DNA of 64,000 nt, taken from positions 1-64,000 of the forward strand of contig NZ_JBFAIU010000003.1 in assembly GCF_040654855.1 (NCBI RefSeq), in the 5' to 3' direction. Origin of the DNA: Asanoa sp040654855. GTDB lineage: Bacteria > Actinomycetota > Actinomycetes > Mycobacteriales > Micromonosporaceae. The translations under genes and the position numbers were made by a program. Below are positions 49,845-58,043 of this stretch, piece after piece (position 1 is the first letter of the stretch; every line of letters starts with the position of its first letter). A model generated the notes under the pieces. The model made no database searches and was not told the DNA's origin. It saw only the letters and a program-made list of their open reading frames with translations.

Positions 49845-49938
49845 GCGTACGTCGTTCGCAGTCAGCGTACAGCATTCGCCTCTTGCGCACGCCGTGCGCT
49901 CATGCGTACAGTGTTCGCAGCACGGGAACAGCGTGCGC
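49845..49938. promoter_or_regulatory. five-copy operator array with ~20-base period
   Basis: Elements of 15 bases start at 49845 (GCGTACGTCGTTCGC), 49865 (GCGTACAGCATTCGC), 49885 (GCGCACGCCGTGCGC), 49904 (GCGTACAGTGTTCGC) and 49924 (GGGAACAGCGTGCGC). Steps are 20, 20, 19 and 20 bases. The third is a perfect palindrome; the others are imperfect dyads of GCGNA...TNCGC. The array lies between divergent tetR and exporter genes and covers both promoters, so cooperative binding of several TetR dimers on one face of the DNA is likely. Confidence 0.75.
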
Positions 49939-49963
49939 AGCCCCCTTCGAAAGGACGCCCCTG

Positions 49964-51457
49964 ATGGACAGCCGCAACCCGCACCGCTGGTGGATCCTGG
50001 TGGTGCTGTGCCTGAGCAGCCTCGTGCTGGTCGTCGACAGCATGGCGCTCACCGTCGCCGTGCCGCACATGACCGCCGACCTCGGCGCCAGCGCCCAGCA
50101 GACACAGTGGATCCTCGACTCCTACATCCTGGTTTTCGCCGGGCTCCTGCTGACCTCGGGCAGCCTCGGTGACCGGTTCGGCCGCCGCAAAGTGATGATC
50201 ATCGGGTTGGTGCTCTTCGGTGCGGCGTCACTGGCGGCGGCCTACGCCAGCAGCCCGGCACAGCTCATCGCGGTGCGGATCGCGATGGGCGTGGGCGGTG
50301 CGCTGATCATGCCCTCGACGTTGTCGATCCTGATCACCGTGTTCGACGCGACCGAGCGGCCGAAGGCCATGGCGGCGTGGGGTTCGGTGTCGATGCTCGG
50401 CCTGGTCGGCAGCCCGGTGCTCGGCGGCCTGCTGGTCGACCGTTTCTCGTGGCAGTCCATCTTCTGGGTCAACGTGCCGATCGTCGCCCTGGCCATCGCG
50501 GCCGGCATGCTGCTCATGCCGGAATCCAAGGCGCCGTGGCAGAAGCCCGACCCGCTGGGCGCCGTGCTCTCGGCGGCCGGGATGACCGCGCTGGTTTGGT
50601 GGATCATCGAGCTGCCGCACCACGGCGCGTTCGGCGACGGCTCGGCCGTGGCGCTGGGCGTCGCGGTGTTCGCCCTCGTCGGGTTCGTGGTCTGGGAGAC
50701 CGTCACCCCGGCCCCGATGGTGCCGCTGGCACTGTTCAAGGCCCGCAAGTTCAGCGGCGGCTCGCTCTCGCTGTCGCTCGTGCAGATCGGCAACGGTGGC
50801 CTGCTGCTGGTGCTGACGCAGTACCTGCAGTTCGTCCTGGGCTACTCGCCGCTGAAGGCCGGCCTGGCCTTCGTCCCGCTCGCGGTCGCGGCCCTGGCCG
50901 GCAACGGCCTGGGTGTGCAGCTGGTGGCGCGCATCGGTGAGCGCTACGTGATGCTGGTCGGCATGGTGGTGATGGCGGGCTCGTTCGTGCTGCTCACCAC
51001 GGTCTCGACCACGAGCGGCTTCACCACCCCGGCGGTCGCCCTCGGCCTGCTCGGCCTGGGCGCGGGCCTGGCGATGCCGGCGGCGGTCGGTGCGCTGATG
51101 GGCACGATTCCGCCGGAGCAGGCCGGCGTGGGTTCGGCCCTGAACGACACGATCCAGCAGGCCGGCACGGCCCTCGGCATCGCGATCCTGGGCTCGCTGC
51201 TGACGAGCGGCTACGCGACCCGCATGCCGGCCGGCGCACCGGCGGAGGCCAGGCACTCGATCGCGGAGGCCCTCATGACCGGCAACGCGGGCGTGGTGTC
51301 CGCGGCCCGCGAAGCCTTCGTCGGCGCGATGTCCACGACCCTGACGATCAGCGCCCTCGGCGTCCTCGCCGCCGCGCTGGTGGCCACGCTCATCATGCGC
51401 GACCGCAAGCCCACCGCGCCCGCGGTCGAGAAGAAGGAACTGGAACTCGCCGCGTGA
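49964..51457 (+). CDS. MFS drug exporter, DHA2 (EmrB/QacA) family
   Basis: The 497-residue protein has about fourteen helices. It shows motif D1 near VVDSMALTVAVPHM, the TM2-3 loop GSLGDRFGRRKVMIIG (motif A), and the antiporter motif C equivalent GLVGSPVLGGLLVDRFSWQS. DHA2 proteins export drugs or dyes in exchange for protons. The ATG at 49964 follows GAAAGGAC. It is divergent from its probable TetR repressor, across the five-copy operator array. A perfect 15-base terminator hairpin follows. Confidence 0.93.
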   Translation: MDSRNPHRWWILVVLCLSSLVLVVDSMALTVAVPHMTADLGASAQQTQWILDSYILVFAGLLLTSGSLGDRFGRRKVMIIGLVLFGAASLAAAYASSPAQLIAVRIAMGVGGALIMPSTLSILITVFDATERPKAMAAWGSVSMLGLVGSPVLGGLLVDRFSWQSIFWVNVPIVALAIAAGMLLMPESKAPWQKPDPLGAVLSAAGMTALVWWIIELPHHGAFGDGSAVALGVAVFALVGFVVWETVTPAPMVPLALFKARKFSGGSLSLSLVQIGNGGLLLVLTQYLQFVLGYSPLKAGLAFVPLAVAALAGNGLGVQLVARIGERYVMLVGMVVMAGSFVLLTTVSTTSGFTTPAVALGLLGLGAGLAMPAAVGALMGTIPPEQAGVGSALNDTIQQAGTALGIAILGSLLTSGYATRMPAGAPAEARHSIAEALMTGNAGVVSAAREAFVGAMSTTLTISALGVLAAALVATLIMRDRKPTAPAVEKKELELAA

Positions 51458-51470
51458 CGCTCCCGATTGA

Positions 51471-51505
51471 GAAAGGCCGGCGCCCTACCGGGGCGCCGGC
51501 CTTTC
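51471..51505. terminator. bidirectional intrinsic terminator
   Basis: GAAAGGCCGGCGCCC (51471-51485) pairs perfectly with GGGCGCCGGCCTTTC (51491-51505) around TACCG. The outer A/T pairs give a T tract on both strands, so it can stop both the exporter (stop 51457) and the convergent M16 gene (stop 51515). Confidence 0.88.
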
Positions 51506-51514
51506 GTCGGGGGA

Positions 51515-53227
51515 TCAGCCGGCCTTTCGGCGCCGGCCCAGGCGGATGGCCAGGATGACGAGTGCGATCGTCGCCGCGGCCGCGACGCCGAACATGGTGT
51601 AGGCCACCGGGTCGCGGAGGACGTCGTCGTCCGGGTTGTTGGGGTCCGCGGTGAAGACGATCGCTCCGCACAGGCAGGACAGCACGCCCATGATCGAGGC
51701 CAGCACGATCAGCGTGATGAAGCCCGCCGTCGCGACCGGGCCGCGTGTCGCCGGGGCGGCGCCCGCCGACGGCGCGGGTTTCGGTTGCGGGATCGCGGAC
51801 GGCTCGCGCGGCGGCTGCCAGACCAGGCTGGCCGGTGGAACGCCGCGGTCGATGCGGGCGATCACGTCCGGACCGATCGGGTGCAGGGTGGGTTCGATCC
51901 GCACCGAGATGCTGTCCAGGCCGATGAGCTGCCGGCCGCCGTCCGGCCAGGCCATCGCGACGGCGCACTCCGCGTAGCGCACGGTCACGGCATGACTGCT
52001 GTCGACGAGGCTGACACCGGTGTCGCCGACGACGAGCGTGAGCCCGCCGTCCTGTGTGGACGCATAACGCAGGCCGTCGACCGCCGCGGGCGAGAACGTC
52101 GGTGCGGGCACGTAGCCCGCCCACTCGGCGTCCAGGCCGGCCGGCACCAGCAGCAGCGCCGTGCCCGTCGCCTCCGTGGCCACCGCCTGGATGTCGTCGA
52201 CGGTGACCGCGCGTACCTCGTCGAGGAGCGCTTCCGCGGTCTGGTTCGGATGCCCCGTCAACGCGTTCACCGCCGCACCCGGGAGGCGGGCCGCGTCGCG
52301 GTCCTCGTGGCGCAACGCCTCCTCCGCCTGCGTGCGCACGCTGGCGACGTCCGCCTCGTCGACCCGGCCGACGCGGAGCTTCGCCAGCACGTCGACGAAG
52401 CCGCCGAGCACCGCGTCCTGCTTGTCGGGCAACGCGTCCGCGAACGCGGTCACCGTCGCGAAGTCGTCGCCGCGCGGGTCGTAGGACGTGCTCGCCTGGT
52501 ACGAGTAGCCGCCCTCCTGCCGCAGGCTGCGGTACATCTCCCGCTCCAGCACCGCCGAGAACACCGAGGCGGCTGCGCGCCGGCGGACGATCGCGTCGAA
52601 GACGACGCCGTTGACCCGGTCGCTGAAGTACGCCGGGGTCGTGGGCAGCGCGGACGAGGGTCGCGGCACCGGCCGGCGGGTCCCTTCGGGCAGGCGCAGG
52701 CGCAGCCCCGCGGGCACCCGGTCGGAGGTGATCCACAGGACCGCGTTCTGCCGGGTGAACCAGGTGGCGGCCCAGCGTCGCAGGTCGTCGGGGCTCAGCC
52801 GGGGCAGGCCCAGCTCCTCGTAGCTGAGGAGGCCGTAGCTCTGCGCGCCGTAGCGCCACAGCGGCATCGAGTCGCCGACACCCATCTTGCGGCTGGCGGC
52901 CTCCGTACGCAGGATGCCCTTCTCGGTCTCGAGCCTGTCCAACGGCAGGTTGGCGAGCGCGTCGCACACCCCGACGAGGTGCTTGACCACGTCGTCCTCG
53001 GAGCCCTGCAGATGGAAGTGCGTGACGACCGAGCCCGTGGCGCCGTTGTAGTGGTAGTCGCTCAACCCGCTGTGGTGCAGCGCGAGATGCTCGAGCAGAT
53101 GCGTGATGCCCGCCGTGGCAAGGGTTTCGTCCGCGCGGCCCACCCGGAAGGTGAGCCCGGCGACGAGCGGGCCGCTCTTCGGCGCCAACAGCGTCTGCAC
53201 ACCGTCGACTTCTGTCTCCCGGATCAC
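51515..53227 (-). CDS. membrane-anchored M16 (pitrilysin-type) zinc peptidase
   Basis: The 570-residue protein has the inverted zinc motif HLLEH (His43, Glu46, His47) with a downstream glutamate in EKGILRTEAASRK (Glu109 is the likely third ligand), so it should be active. The second M16-type half covers about 220-400. A Pro-rich linker then precedes two C-terminal membrane helices (GFITLIVLASIMGVLSCLCG and YTMFGVAAAATIALVILAI). There is no signal peptide, so the peptidase part is probably cytoplasmic. M16 enzymes usually cut short peptides or act as heterodimers. The GTG start overlaps the stop of the DUF4034-like gene. Confidence 0.85.
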   Translation of the reverse strand: MIRETEVDGVQTLLAPKSGPLVAGLTFRVGRADETLATAGITHLLEHLALHHSGLSDYHYNGATGSVVTHFHLQGSEDDVVKHLVGVCDALANLPLDRLETEKGILRTEAASRKMGVGDSMPLWRYGAQSYGLLSYEELGLPRLSPDDLRRWAATWFTRQNAVLWITSDRVPAGLRLRLPEGTRRPVPRPSSALPTTPAYFSDRVNGVVFDAIVRRRAAASVFSAVLEREMYRSLRQEGGYSYQASTSYDPRGDDFATVTAFADALPDKQDAVLGGFVDVLAKLRVGRVDEADVASVRTQAEEALRHEDRDAARLPGAAVNALTGHPNQTAEALLDEVRAVTVDDIQAVATEATGTALLLVPAGLDAEWAGYVPAPTFSPAAVDGLRYASTQDGGLTLVVGDTGVSLVDSSHAVTVRYAECAVAMAWPDGGRQLIGLDSISVRIEPTLHPIGPDVIARIDRGVPPASLVWQPPREPSAIPQPKPAPSAGAAPATRGPVATAGFITLIVLASIMGVLSCLCGAIVFTADPNNPDDDVLRDPVAYTMFGVAAAATIALVILAIRLGRRRKAG

Positions 53228-54201
53228 CGGCCGAAACCCTTCTGGAACGCGCGGTCGCGATGGGCGACGAACTCCTGCTCGGCGTCGCCGAGGTACTGCC
53301 ACCACGACTTGCTGGCGAGGTTGCCGCCGGTGAGCAGGGCGTTGAAGTGTGCCGCCGCGGCGGGGTAGTTCTCCGCCAGGCTGAACGCCATGGCGAACGC
53401 GCAGTGGGCGGCGACCCAACCGGGTGCCGGCCGGAACGCCGGGTTGAACACCGAGTGCTCGGCCGCCCACCGCAGCTCCTGCTGCACCTCGGGTCGTTTG
53501 AGGTAGGCCACCGCGGCGCGCTCGCCCTCGTCGCGGTCGATCAGCAGCCAGTGCTCGATGTGCGCCGCCGGCACCATCCCGCCGTTGACCGAGCCCGGTG
53601 GTGACGTCTTCGTGCACTCGACGGCGAAGGAGTGCATCGCGTCGTACGAGCCGCCCCACTTGGGACACAGCTGCTGGATCATCGCGTCCTGCGCGCCGTA
53701 GAACTGCGGCGTCGCCCGGCTGAGCCGCTCGTAGCGCCGCCGCGCCTCGGCCTGGCCCAGGCTGAGTCCCCGCGCGGTGTGCAGCCGCTCGGTCCACGCA
53801 CTGGTGTAGCCCGGTTGGCGTGCGGTCACCTCGATCAGGATCTGCTCGGCCCGGTGCAGGTGCTCGTTGAACGCCTTCCACTGCACCTGGCTGACGTTGC
53901 TGCCCCACGCGCCGGTGCGGATGTTCCAGCCGTCGTGGACGAGCCGCCGCGCCAAGAGCGTCTGTGGCAGGGCCGCGGTGGGGCTGGCGGCGGCGACCGA
54001 CTCCAGGAAGCCCCGCTCCAACGTCTCGCTGACCTCGCTGACGGCGGTGAGGTGCACGCCGGGGTCGGCGATCCGGCCGAACCCGGCCTCGATCGCGGGC
54101 CAGTCGCCTGCCTTGGCAGCCTCCCGCAACGCACGAACGTCGGGAAATGCCGCAGCTGGATCCAAATTGGGCGCCGGCAGGGCGCGGGCGGGGGCTGGCA
54201 C
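53224..54201 (-). CDS. DUF4034-like protein
   Basis: The 325-residue protein from the GTG at 54201 is mostly helical and rich in Trp/Tyr, with AGFGRIADPGVHLTAVSEVS, VHDGWNIRTGAWGSNVSQVQ and CPKWGGSYDAMHSFA. This pattern fits DUF4034 (TPR-like) proteins, recalled rather than searched. The frame extends further upstream, but that part runs antisense to the LacI gene. Its stop overlaps the start of the M16 gene (GTGA), so the two are translated together; it may be a partner or substrate of the peptidase. Molecular function is unknown. Confidence 0.65.
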   Translation of the reverse strand: MPAPARALPAPNLDPAAAFPDVRALREAAKAGDWPAIEAGFGRIADPGVHLTAVSEVSETLERGFLESVAAASPTAALPQTLLARRLVHDGWNIRTGAWGSNVSQVQWKAFNEHLHRAEQILIEVTARQPGYTSAWTERLHTARGLSLGQAEARRRYERLSRATPQFYGAQDAMIQQLCPKWGGSYDAMHSFAVECTKTSPPGSVNGGMVPAAHIEHWLLIDRDEGERAAVAYLKRPEVQQELRWAAEHSVFNPAFRPAPGWVAAHCAFAMAFSLAENYPAAAAHFNALLTGGNLASKSWWQYLGDAEQEFVAHRDRAFQKGFGR

Positions 54202-54272
54202 AGCGCGCAGCCTACGGCAGGCCGGACGCCCGCTCTGCTCCTCCGATTGGCCGATCCTGGACGCAGCGGTGG

Positions 54273-55298
54273 TCAGCGCGTGATGGGGCCGGTGCTGGCT
54301 CGGGAGACCAGGGCCGGTGACACCCGGGGAATCGCCTCGCCCGCCAGGTCGGGTGGTGCGTCGAGGAGGTCCAGCAGCATCGCCAGGCAGCGGCGGCCGA
54401 CCTCGTCGAAGTCCTGCCGGATCGTGGTCAGCGGCGGCGACATGAACTCCGCCTCGGGGATGTCGTCGAAGCCGACCACGCTCACGTCGTCGGGCACGCG
54501 GACGCCGCGCTCGTGAAACGCCCGTAGCAGACCCAGCGCCTGCTGGTCGTTGGCGCAGAACACCGCGGTCACGCGCGGGTCGCCGGCCAGCCGGAGGCCG
54601 GCCTCGTAGCCCGAGCGCGCGCTCCAGTCGCCGTCGATCACCGGCGGCACGGCGGCGCCGGCCTCCTCCAGGGTCGACCGCCACGCCGACTCGCGGTCGC
54701 GCGCCTCGAGCCAGTTCTGCGGGCCGCGGACGTGCCGGACCGTCTCGTGGCCGAGCTCGAGCAGGTGCCGCACGGCCAGGCGGGCGCCGGCGACCTGGTC
54801 GACCGAGATGGCCGGCAGCGCGCCGCTGGTGCCGGCCTCCACGACCACGGCGGGGATGCCGGTCGGCAGCGACCGCAGCGCGGCGGCCGCGTTGGTGAAC
54901 GGCGCGATGATGACGACGCCGGCCACGGACTGCTCGGCCAGCGCGCTCAGCGCGTCGCCGACGCCGTCGTGGTCGAGCTGCTCGAGCGTCACGATGCTGA
55001 CGCCGTAGCCCGCGGCCCGGGCCGCCCGCTCGACGCCGAGCAGGGTGGCCGCCGGTCCATAGAGGATGGTGTCGAAGCTGACGACGCCCAGCACCCGCGA
55101 GCGGCGGCCGGCCAGGCCGCGGGCCAGCGCGTTGGGGCGGTAGTTGAGCTGACGGACCGCGGTCAGCACGCGTTCGCGGGTCTCGGTGCGGACGCTCGGA
55201 TGTCCATTGAGGACGCGCGAGACGGTCTGGTGCGAGACGCCGGCCAGTCGGGCGACGTCGATCATCACCGCCGGTCGCGGCGGAGACGGCTGATCCAT
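54273..55298 (-). CDS. LacI family regulator of the arabinose operon
   Basis: The 341-residue protein has the headpiece MIDVARLAGVSHQTVSRVLN and hinge NALARGLAGRRSRVLGVV. The sugar-sensing domain includes CANDQQALGLLRAF and VSVVGFDDIPEAEFMSPPLT. It is divergent from the YtfQ-type operon. Two copies of TGNGAACGCTAACA in the gap are near-palindromic and probably its operators. The inducer is presumably L-arabinose or a derivative, inferred from araBA in the operon. It differs clearly from the other LacI protein in the window, and its operator differs too. Confidence 0.9.
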   Translation of the reverse strand: MDQPSPPRPAVMIDVARLAGVSHQTVSRVLNGHPSVRTETRERVLTAVRQLNYRPNALARGLAGRRSRVLGVVSFDTILYGPAATLLGVERAARAAGYGVSIVTLEQLDHDGVGDALSALAEQSVAGVVIIAPFTNAAAALRSLPTGIPAVVVEAGTSGALPAISVDQVAGARLAVRHLLELGHETVRHVRGPQNWLEARDRESAWRSTLEEAGAAVPPVIDGDWSARSGYEAGLRLAGDPRVTAVFCANDQQALGLLRAFHERGVRVPDDVSVVGFDDIPEAEFMSPPLTTIRQDFDEVGRRCLAMLLDLLDAPPDLAGEAIPRVSPALVSRASTGPITR

Positions 55299-55347
55299 GG
55301 CAACTCCTCGGCCGACACTCTACCCGCCTTGTCGATCATAACGTTGC

Positions 55348-55406
55348 TGTGAACGCTAACAATCGTCCTTTCGGAGCTATTGACGTCGATTATGAGAACG
55401 CTAACA
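55348..55406. promoter_or_regulatory. twin LacI operators TGTGAACGCTAACA / TGAGAACGCTAACA
   Basis: The 14-base sites at 55348-55361 and 55393-55406 share GAACGCTAACA and have a CG centre. They are near-palindromes of the form TGTTAGCGCTAACA with two and three pair mismatches. Their starts are 45 bases apart, between the LacI start (55298) and the YtfQ start (55451). Confidence 0.7.
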
Positions 55407-55450
55407 TTCACGCAACACGCGAGCCATCGACGTACGTGAGGAGGAAAGCC

Positions 55451-56452
55451 GTGCTCAGAAAGGTGTCCGCGGTAGTGCTCGGTGGCGTGCTCGTCGCAGC
55501 CACGCTGGCCGCCTGTGGCGGCCAGGATCGGGATGGCGGCAGCGGTACCGGGTCCGGGGCCGGCAAAGACGACGGCCAGATCGTCATGGGTTTCTCGCAG
55601 GTCGGCGCCGAGAGCGGCTGGCGCACGGCCAACACGAAGTCCGTGCAGGAGGCCGCCGAGGCGGCCGGCATCAAACTCCAGTTCTCCGACGCGCAGCAGA
55701 AGCAGGAAAACCAGATCAAGGCCATCCGGAGCTTCATCTCGCAGAAGGTGGACGTCATCGCCTTCTCGCCGGTGGTCGAGTCCGGCTGGGACACCGTCCT
55801 CAAGGAGGCCAAGGACGCCGGCATCCCGGTGATCCTGACCGACCGGGCGGTTGACTCACCCGATAAGACGCTCTACAAGACGTTTATCGGCTCCGACTTC
55901 GTGCTGGAGGGCAAGAAGGCCGGCGAGTGGGTCAAGCAGGAGTTCGGCAGCGCGAGCGGGACCGTCAACATGGTGGAACTGCAGGGCAACACCGGTGCGG
56001 CGCCGGCCATCGACCGCAAGGAGGGCTTCGAGTCGGTGATCGGCTCGGACCCGAAGTTCAAGATGCTCGCCTCACAGCCGGGTGACTTCACCCGGGTGAA
56101 GGGCAAGGAGGTCATGGAGGCCTTCCTGCGGGCCAACCCCAAGATCGACCTGCTCTACGCGCACAACGACGACATGGGTCTCGGCGCCATCGAGGCGATC
56201 GAGGCGGCCGGCAAGAAGCCAGGCACCGACATCAAGATCGTGACTGTCGACGCGGTGAAGGACGGCATGCAGGCCCTCGCCGACGGCAAGATCAACTTTA
56301 TTGTCGAGTGCAGCCCGCTGCTCGGCCCACAGCTCATGGACCTGGCCAAGAAGGTGGTCGCCGGTGAGACGGTGCCCGAACGGGTGCTGACCGAGGAGAC
56401 CACGTTCACGCAGGAGCAGGCCAAGACGGAGCTGCCCAACCGCAAGTACTGA
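55451..56452 (+). CDS. ytfQ: YtfQ-type furanose-binding lipoprotein of an ABC importer
   Basis: The 333-residue lipoprotein starts at a GTG with AGGAGG upstream and has the lipobox LAAC (VLRKVSAVVLGGVLVAATLA). The binding domain matches E. coli YtfQ closely: GFSQVGAESGWRTANTKSVQ, AQQKQENQIKAIRSFISQKV and the DKTLYKTFIGSDFVLEGKKA region. YtfQ binds galactofuranose and, more weakly, other furanoses. With araB and araA in the same operon, L-arabinofuranose or L-arabinose is the likely ligand here (inference). A strong hairpin follows the gene. Confidence 0.88.
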   Translation: MLRKVSAVVLGGVLVAATLAACGGQDRDGGSGTGSGAGKDDGQIVMGFSQVGAESGWRTANTKSVQEAAEAAGIKLQFSDAQQKQENQIKAIRSFISQKVDVIAFSPVVESGWDTVLKEAKDAGIPVILTDRAVDSPDKTLYKTFIGSDFVLEGKKAGEWVKQEFGSASGTVNMVELQGNTGAAPAIDRKEGFESVIGSDPKFKMLASQPGDFTRVKGKEVMEAFLRANPKIDLLYAHNDDMGLGAIEAIEAAGKKPGTDIKIVTVDAVKDGMQALADGKINFIVECSPLLGPQLMDLAKKVVAGETVPERVLTEETTFTQEQAKTELPNRKY

Positions 56453-56459
56453 CAACGGT

Positions 56460-56488
56460 GTGGCCCCGGTTCCACAGACCGGGGCCAC
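56460..56488 (+). terminator. intra-operon hairpin after ytfQ
   Basis: GTGGCCCCGGT (56460-56470) pairs perfectly with ACCGGGGCCAC (56478-56488) around a 7-base loop, starting seven bases after the ytfQ stop. It is placed exactly like the hairpin at 38658-38688 in the other sugar operon and probably sets a binding-protein excess over the ATPase and permeases. Confidence 0.75.
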
Positions 56489-56516
56489 CCCTTCCCGTAA
56501 CAGCCAGGAGAGGGCC

Positions 56517-58043
56517 ATGTCGGAAAGGGAGCCGGTGCTCGTCATGCGGGGCATCGGCAAGCGGTTCCCGGGCGTCGTCGCGCTCGACGGCGTCGACCTG
56601 AGGTTGTTCCCGGGCGAGGTGCACGCCCTGATGGGCGAGAACGGCGCGGGCAAGTCCACCCTGATCAAAGTGCTCACCGGCGCCTACCACCACGACCAGG
56701 GCGACATCACGCTCGGCGGCGAGCCGGTCGCGTTCGCCGGGCCGCACCAGGCCCAGCAGGCCGGCATCAGCACCGTCTACCAGGAGATCAACCTCTGCCC
56801 CAACCTGTCCGTGGCCGAGAACGTGCTGATCGGGCGCGCGCCGACCCGGTTCGGCCGGATCCGCTGGTCGGCGATGCGGCGCCGGGCCGAGGAGCTGCTC
56901 GCCCGGCTCCAGCTCTCCATCGACGTCGGTTCGGACCTGGGTGCCCATTCGATCGCCGTACAACAGATGGTCGCCATCGCCCGTGCCCTTGACGTCGACG
57001 CCAAGGTGCTCGTGCTCGACGAGCCCACGTCGAGCCTCGACGCGTCCGAGGTGGACCAGCTCTTCCGGGTCATGCGCGGGCTCAAGGACGACGGCATCGC
57101 CATCCTGTTCGTCACCCACTTCCTCGACCAGGTGTACGAGATCGCGGACCGGATGACGGTGTTGCGCAACGGCCGGCGGGTCGGCGAGTACCGCACCGCC
57201 GAGCTGAGCCAGCTCGACCTGGTCGCCGCGATGATCGGCAAGGAGCTGGCCGCGCTCGAGGACATCGAGGAGGCGCCGCGCCGCGAGGTCGCCGCGCTGG
57301 AGCGGGGCACGCCGGTGGTCGGCGCCGACGGGCTCGGCCGCACCGGCGCGATCGCGCCGTTCTCGCTCGGCATACACAAGGGCGAGGTGGTCGGCCTCGC
57401 CGGCCTGCTCGGCTCGGGCCGCACCGAGATCGCCCGGCTGCTGTTCGGCGCGGACAAGGCCGACGCGGGCCAGATCACGGTGGACGGCAAGCCCGTCACG
57501 TTCCGCGGCCCGCAGACGGCGATGCGGCACGGGATCGCGTACTGCCCGGAGAACCGGCGCACCGACGGCCTGGTCGAGGAGCTGACCGTACGCGAGAACA
57601 TCGTGCTCGCCCTGCAGGCCGCCCGCGGCTGGGCCCGTCCGGTGCCCCGCGGCCGCCAGGACGAGCTGGTCGCGCGCTACGTCAAGGCGCTCGACATCCG
57701 GCCGGCGGATCCGGAGATGCCGGTCCGCAACCTCAGCGGCGGCAACCAGCAGAAGGTGCTGCTGGCCCGCTGGCTGATCACGGAGCCCCGCGTGATGATC
57801 CTCGACGAGCCGACCCGCGGCATCGACGTCGGCGCCAAGGCCGAGATCCAGCGGCTCGTGGTCGAGCTGTCCGACGGCGGCATGGCGGTGCTGTTCATCT
57901 CCGCCGAGCTGGAAGAGGTGCTGCGGCTCAGCCACAAGGTCGCCGTGCTGCGCGACCGCCGGCTGGTCACCGAGCTCGAGAACACCGACGGCCTGGATAT
58001 CGACCGGGTGATGGCCGCGATCGCGAGTGGAGGCGCGGCATGA
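56517..58043 (+). CDS. ytfR: sugar ABC transporter ATP-binding protein with two ABC domains (YtfR)
   Basis: The 508-residue CUT2 ATPase has an N-terminal ABC domain with Walker A GENGAGKST (about 40-48) and Walker B VLVLDEPTSSLD. The signature there is unusual: AHSIAVQQMVAIARALDVDA replaces LSGGQ. The C-terminal domain has the degenerate Walker A GLLGSGRTE but an intact signature LSGGNQQKVLLARWL and MILDEPTRGIDVG. This asymmetric arrangement is normal for the family. It energises the YtfT/YjfF permease pair. The ATG at 56517 has AGGAG upstream. Confidence 0.93.
   Translation: MSEREPVLVMRGIGKRFPGVVALDGVDLRLFPGEVHALMGENGAGKSTLIKVLTGAYHHDQGDITLGGEPVAFAGPHQAQQAGISTVYQEINLCPNLSVAENVLIGRAPTRFGRIRWSAMRRRAEELLARLQLSIDVGSDLGAHSIAVQQMVAIARALDVDAKVLVLDEPTSSLDASEVDQLFRVMRGLKDDGIAILFVTHFLDQVYEIADRMTVLRNGRRVGEYRTAELSQLDLVAAMIGKELAALEDIEEAPRREVAALERGTPVVGADGLGRTGAIAPFSLGIHKGEVVGLAGLLGSGRTEIARLLFGADKADAGQITVDGKPVTFRGPQTAMRHGIAYCPENRRTDGLVEELTVRENIVLALQAARGWARPVPRGRQDELVARYVKALDIRPADPEMPVRNLSGGNQQKVLLARWLITEPRVMILDEPTRGIDVGAKAEIQRLVVELSDGGMAVLFISAELEEVLRLSHKVAVLRDRRLVTELENTDGLDIDRVMAAIASGGAA

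Noticed and set aside
53224..54684. Longer version of the DUF4034-like gene starting at 54684
   Set aside because: The extra N-terminal part is antisense to the well-supported LacI gene and is Arg/Gly-rich; the GTG at 54201 fits better.
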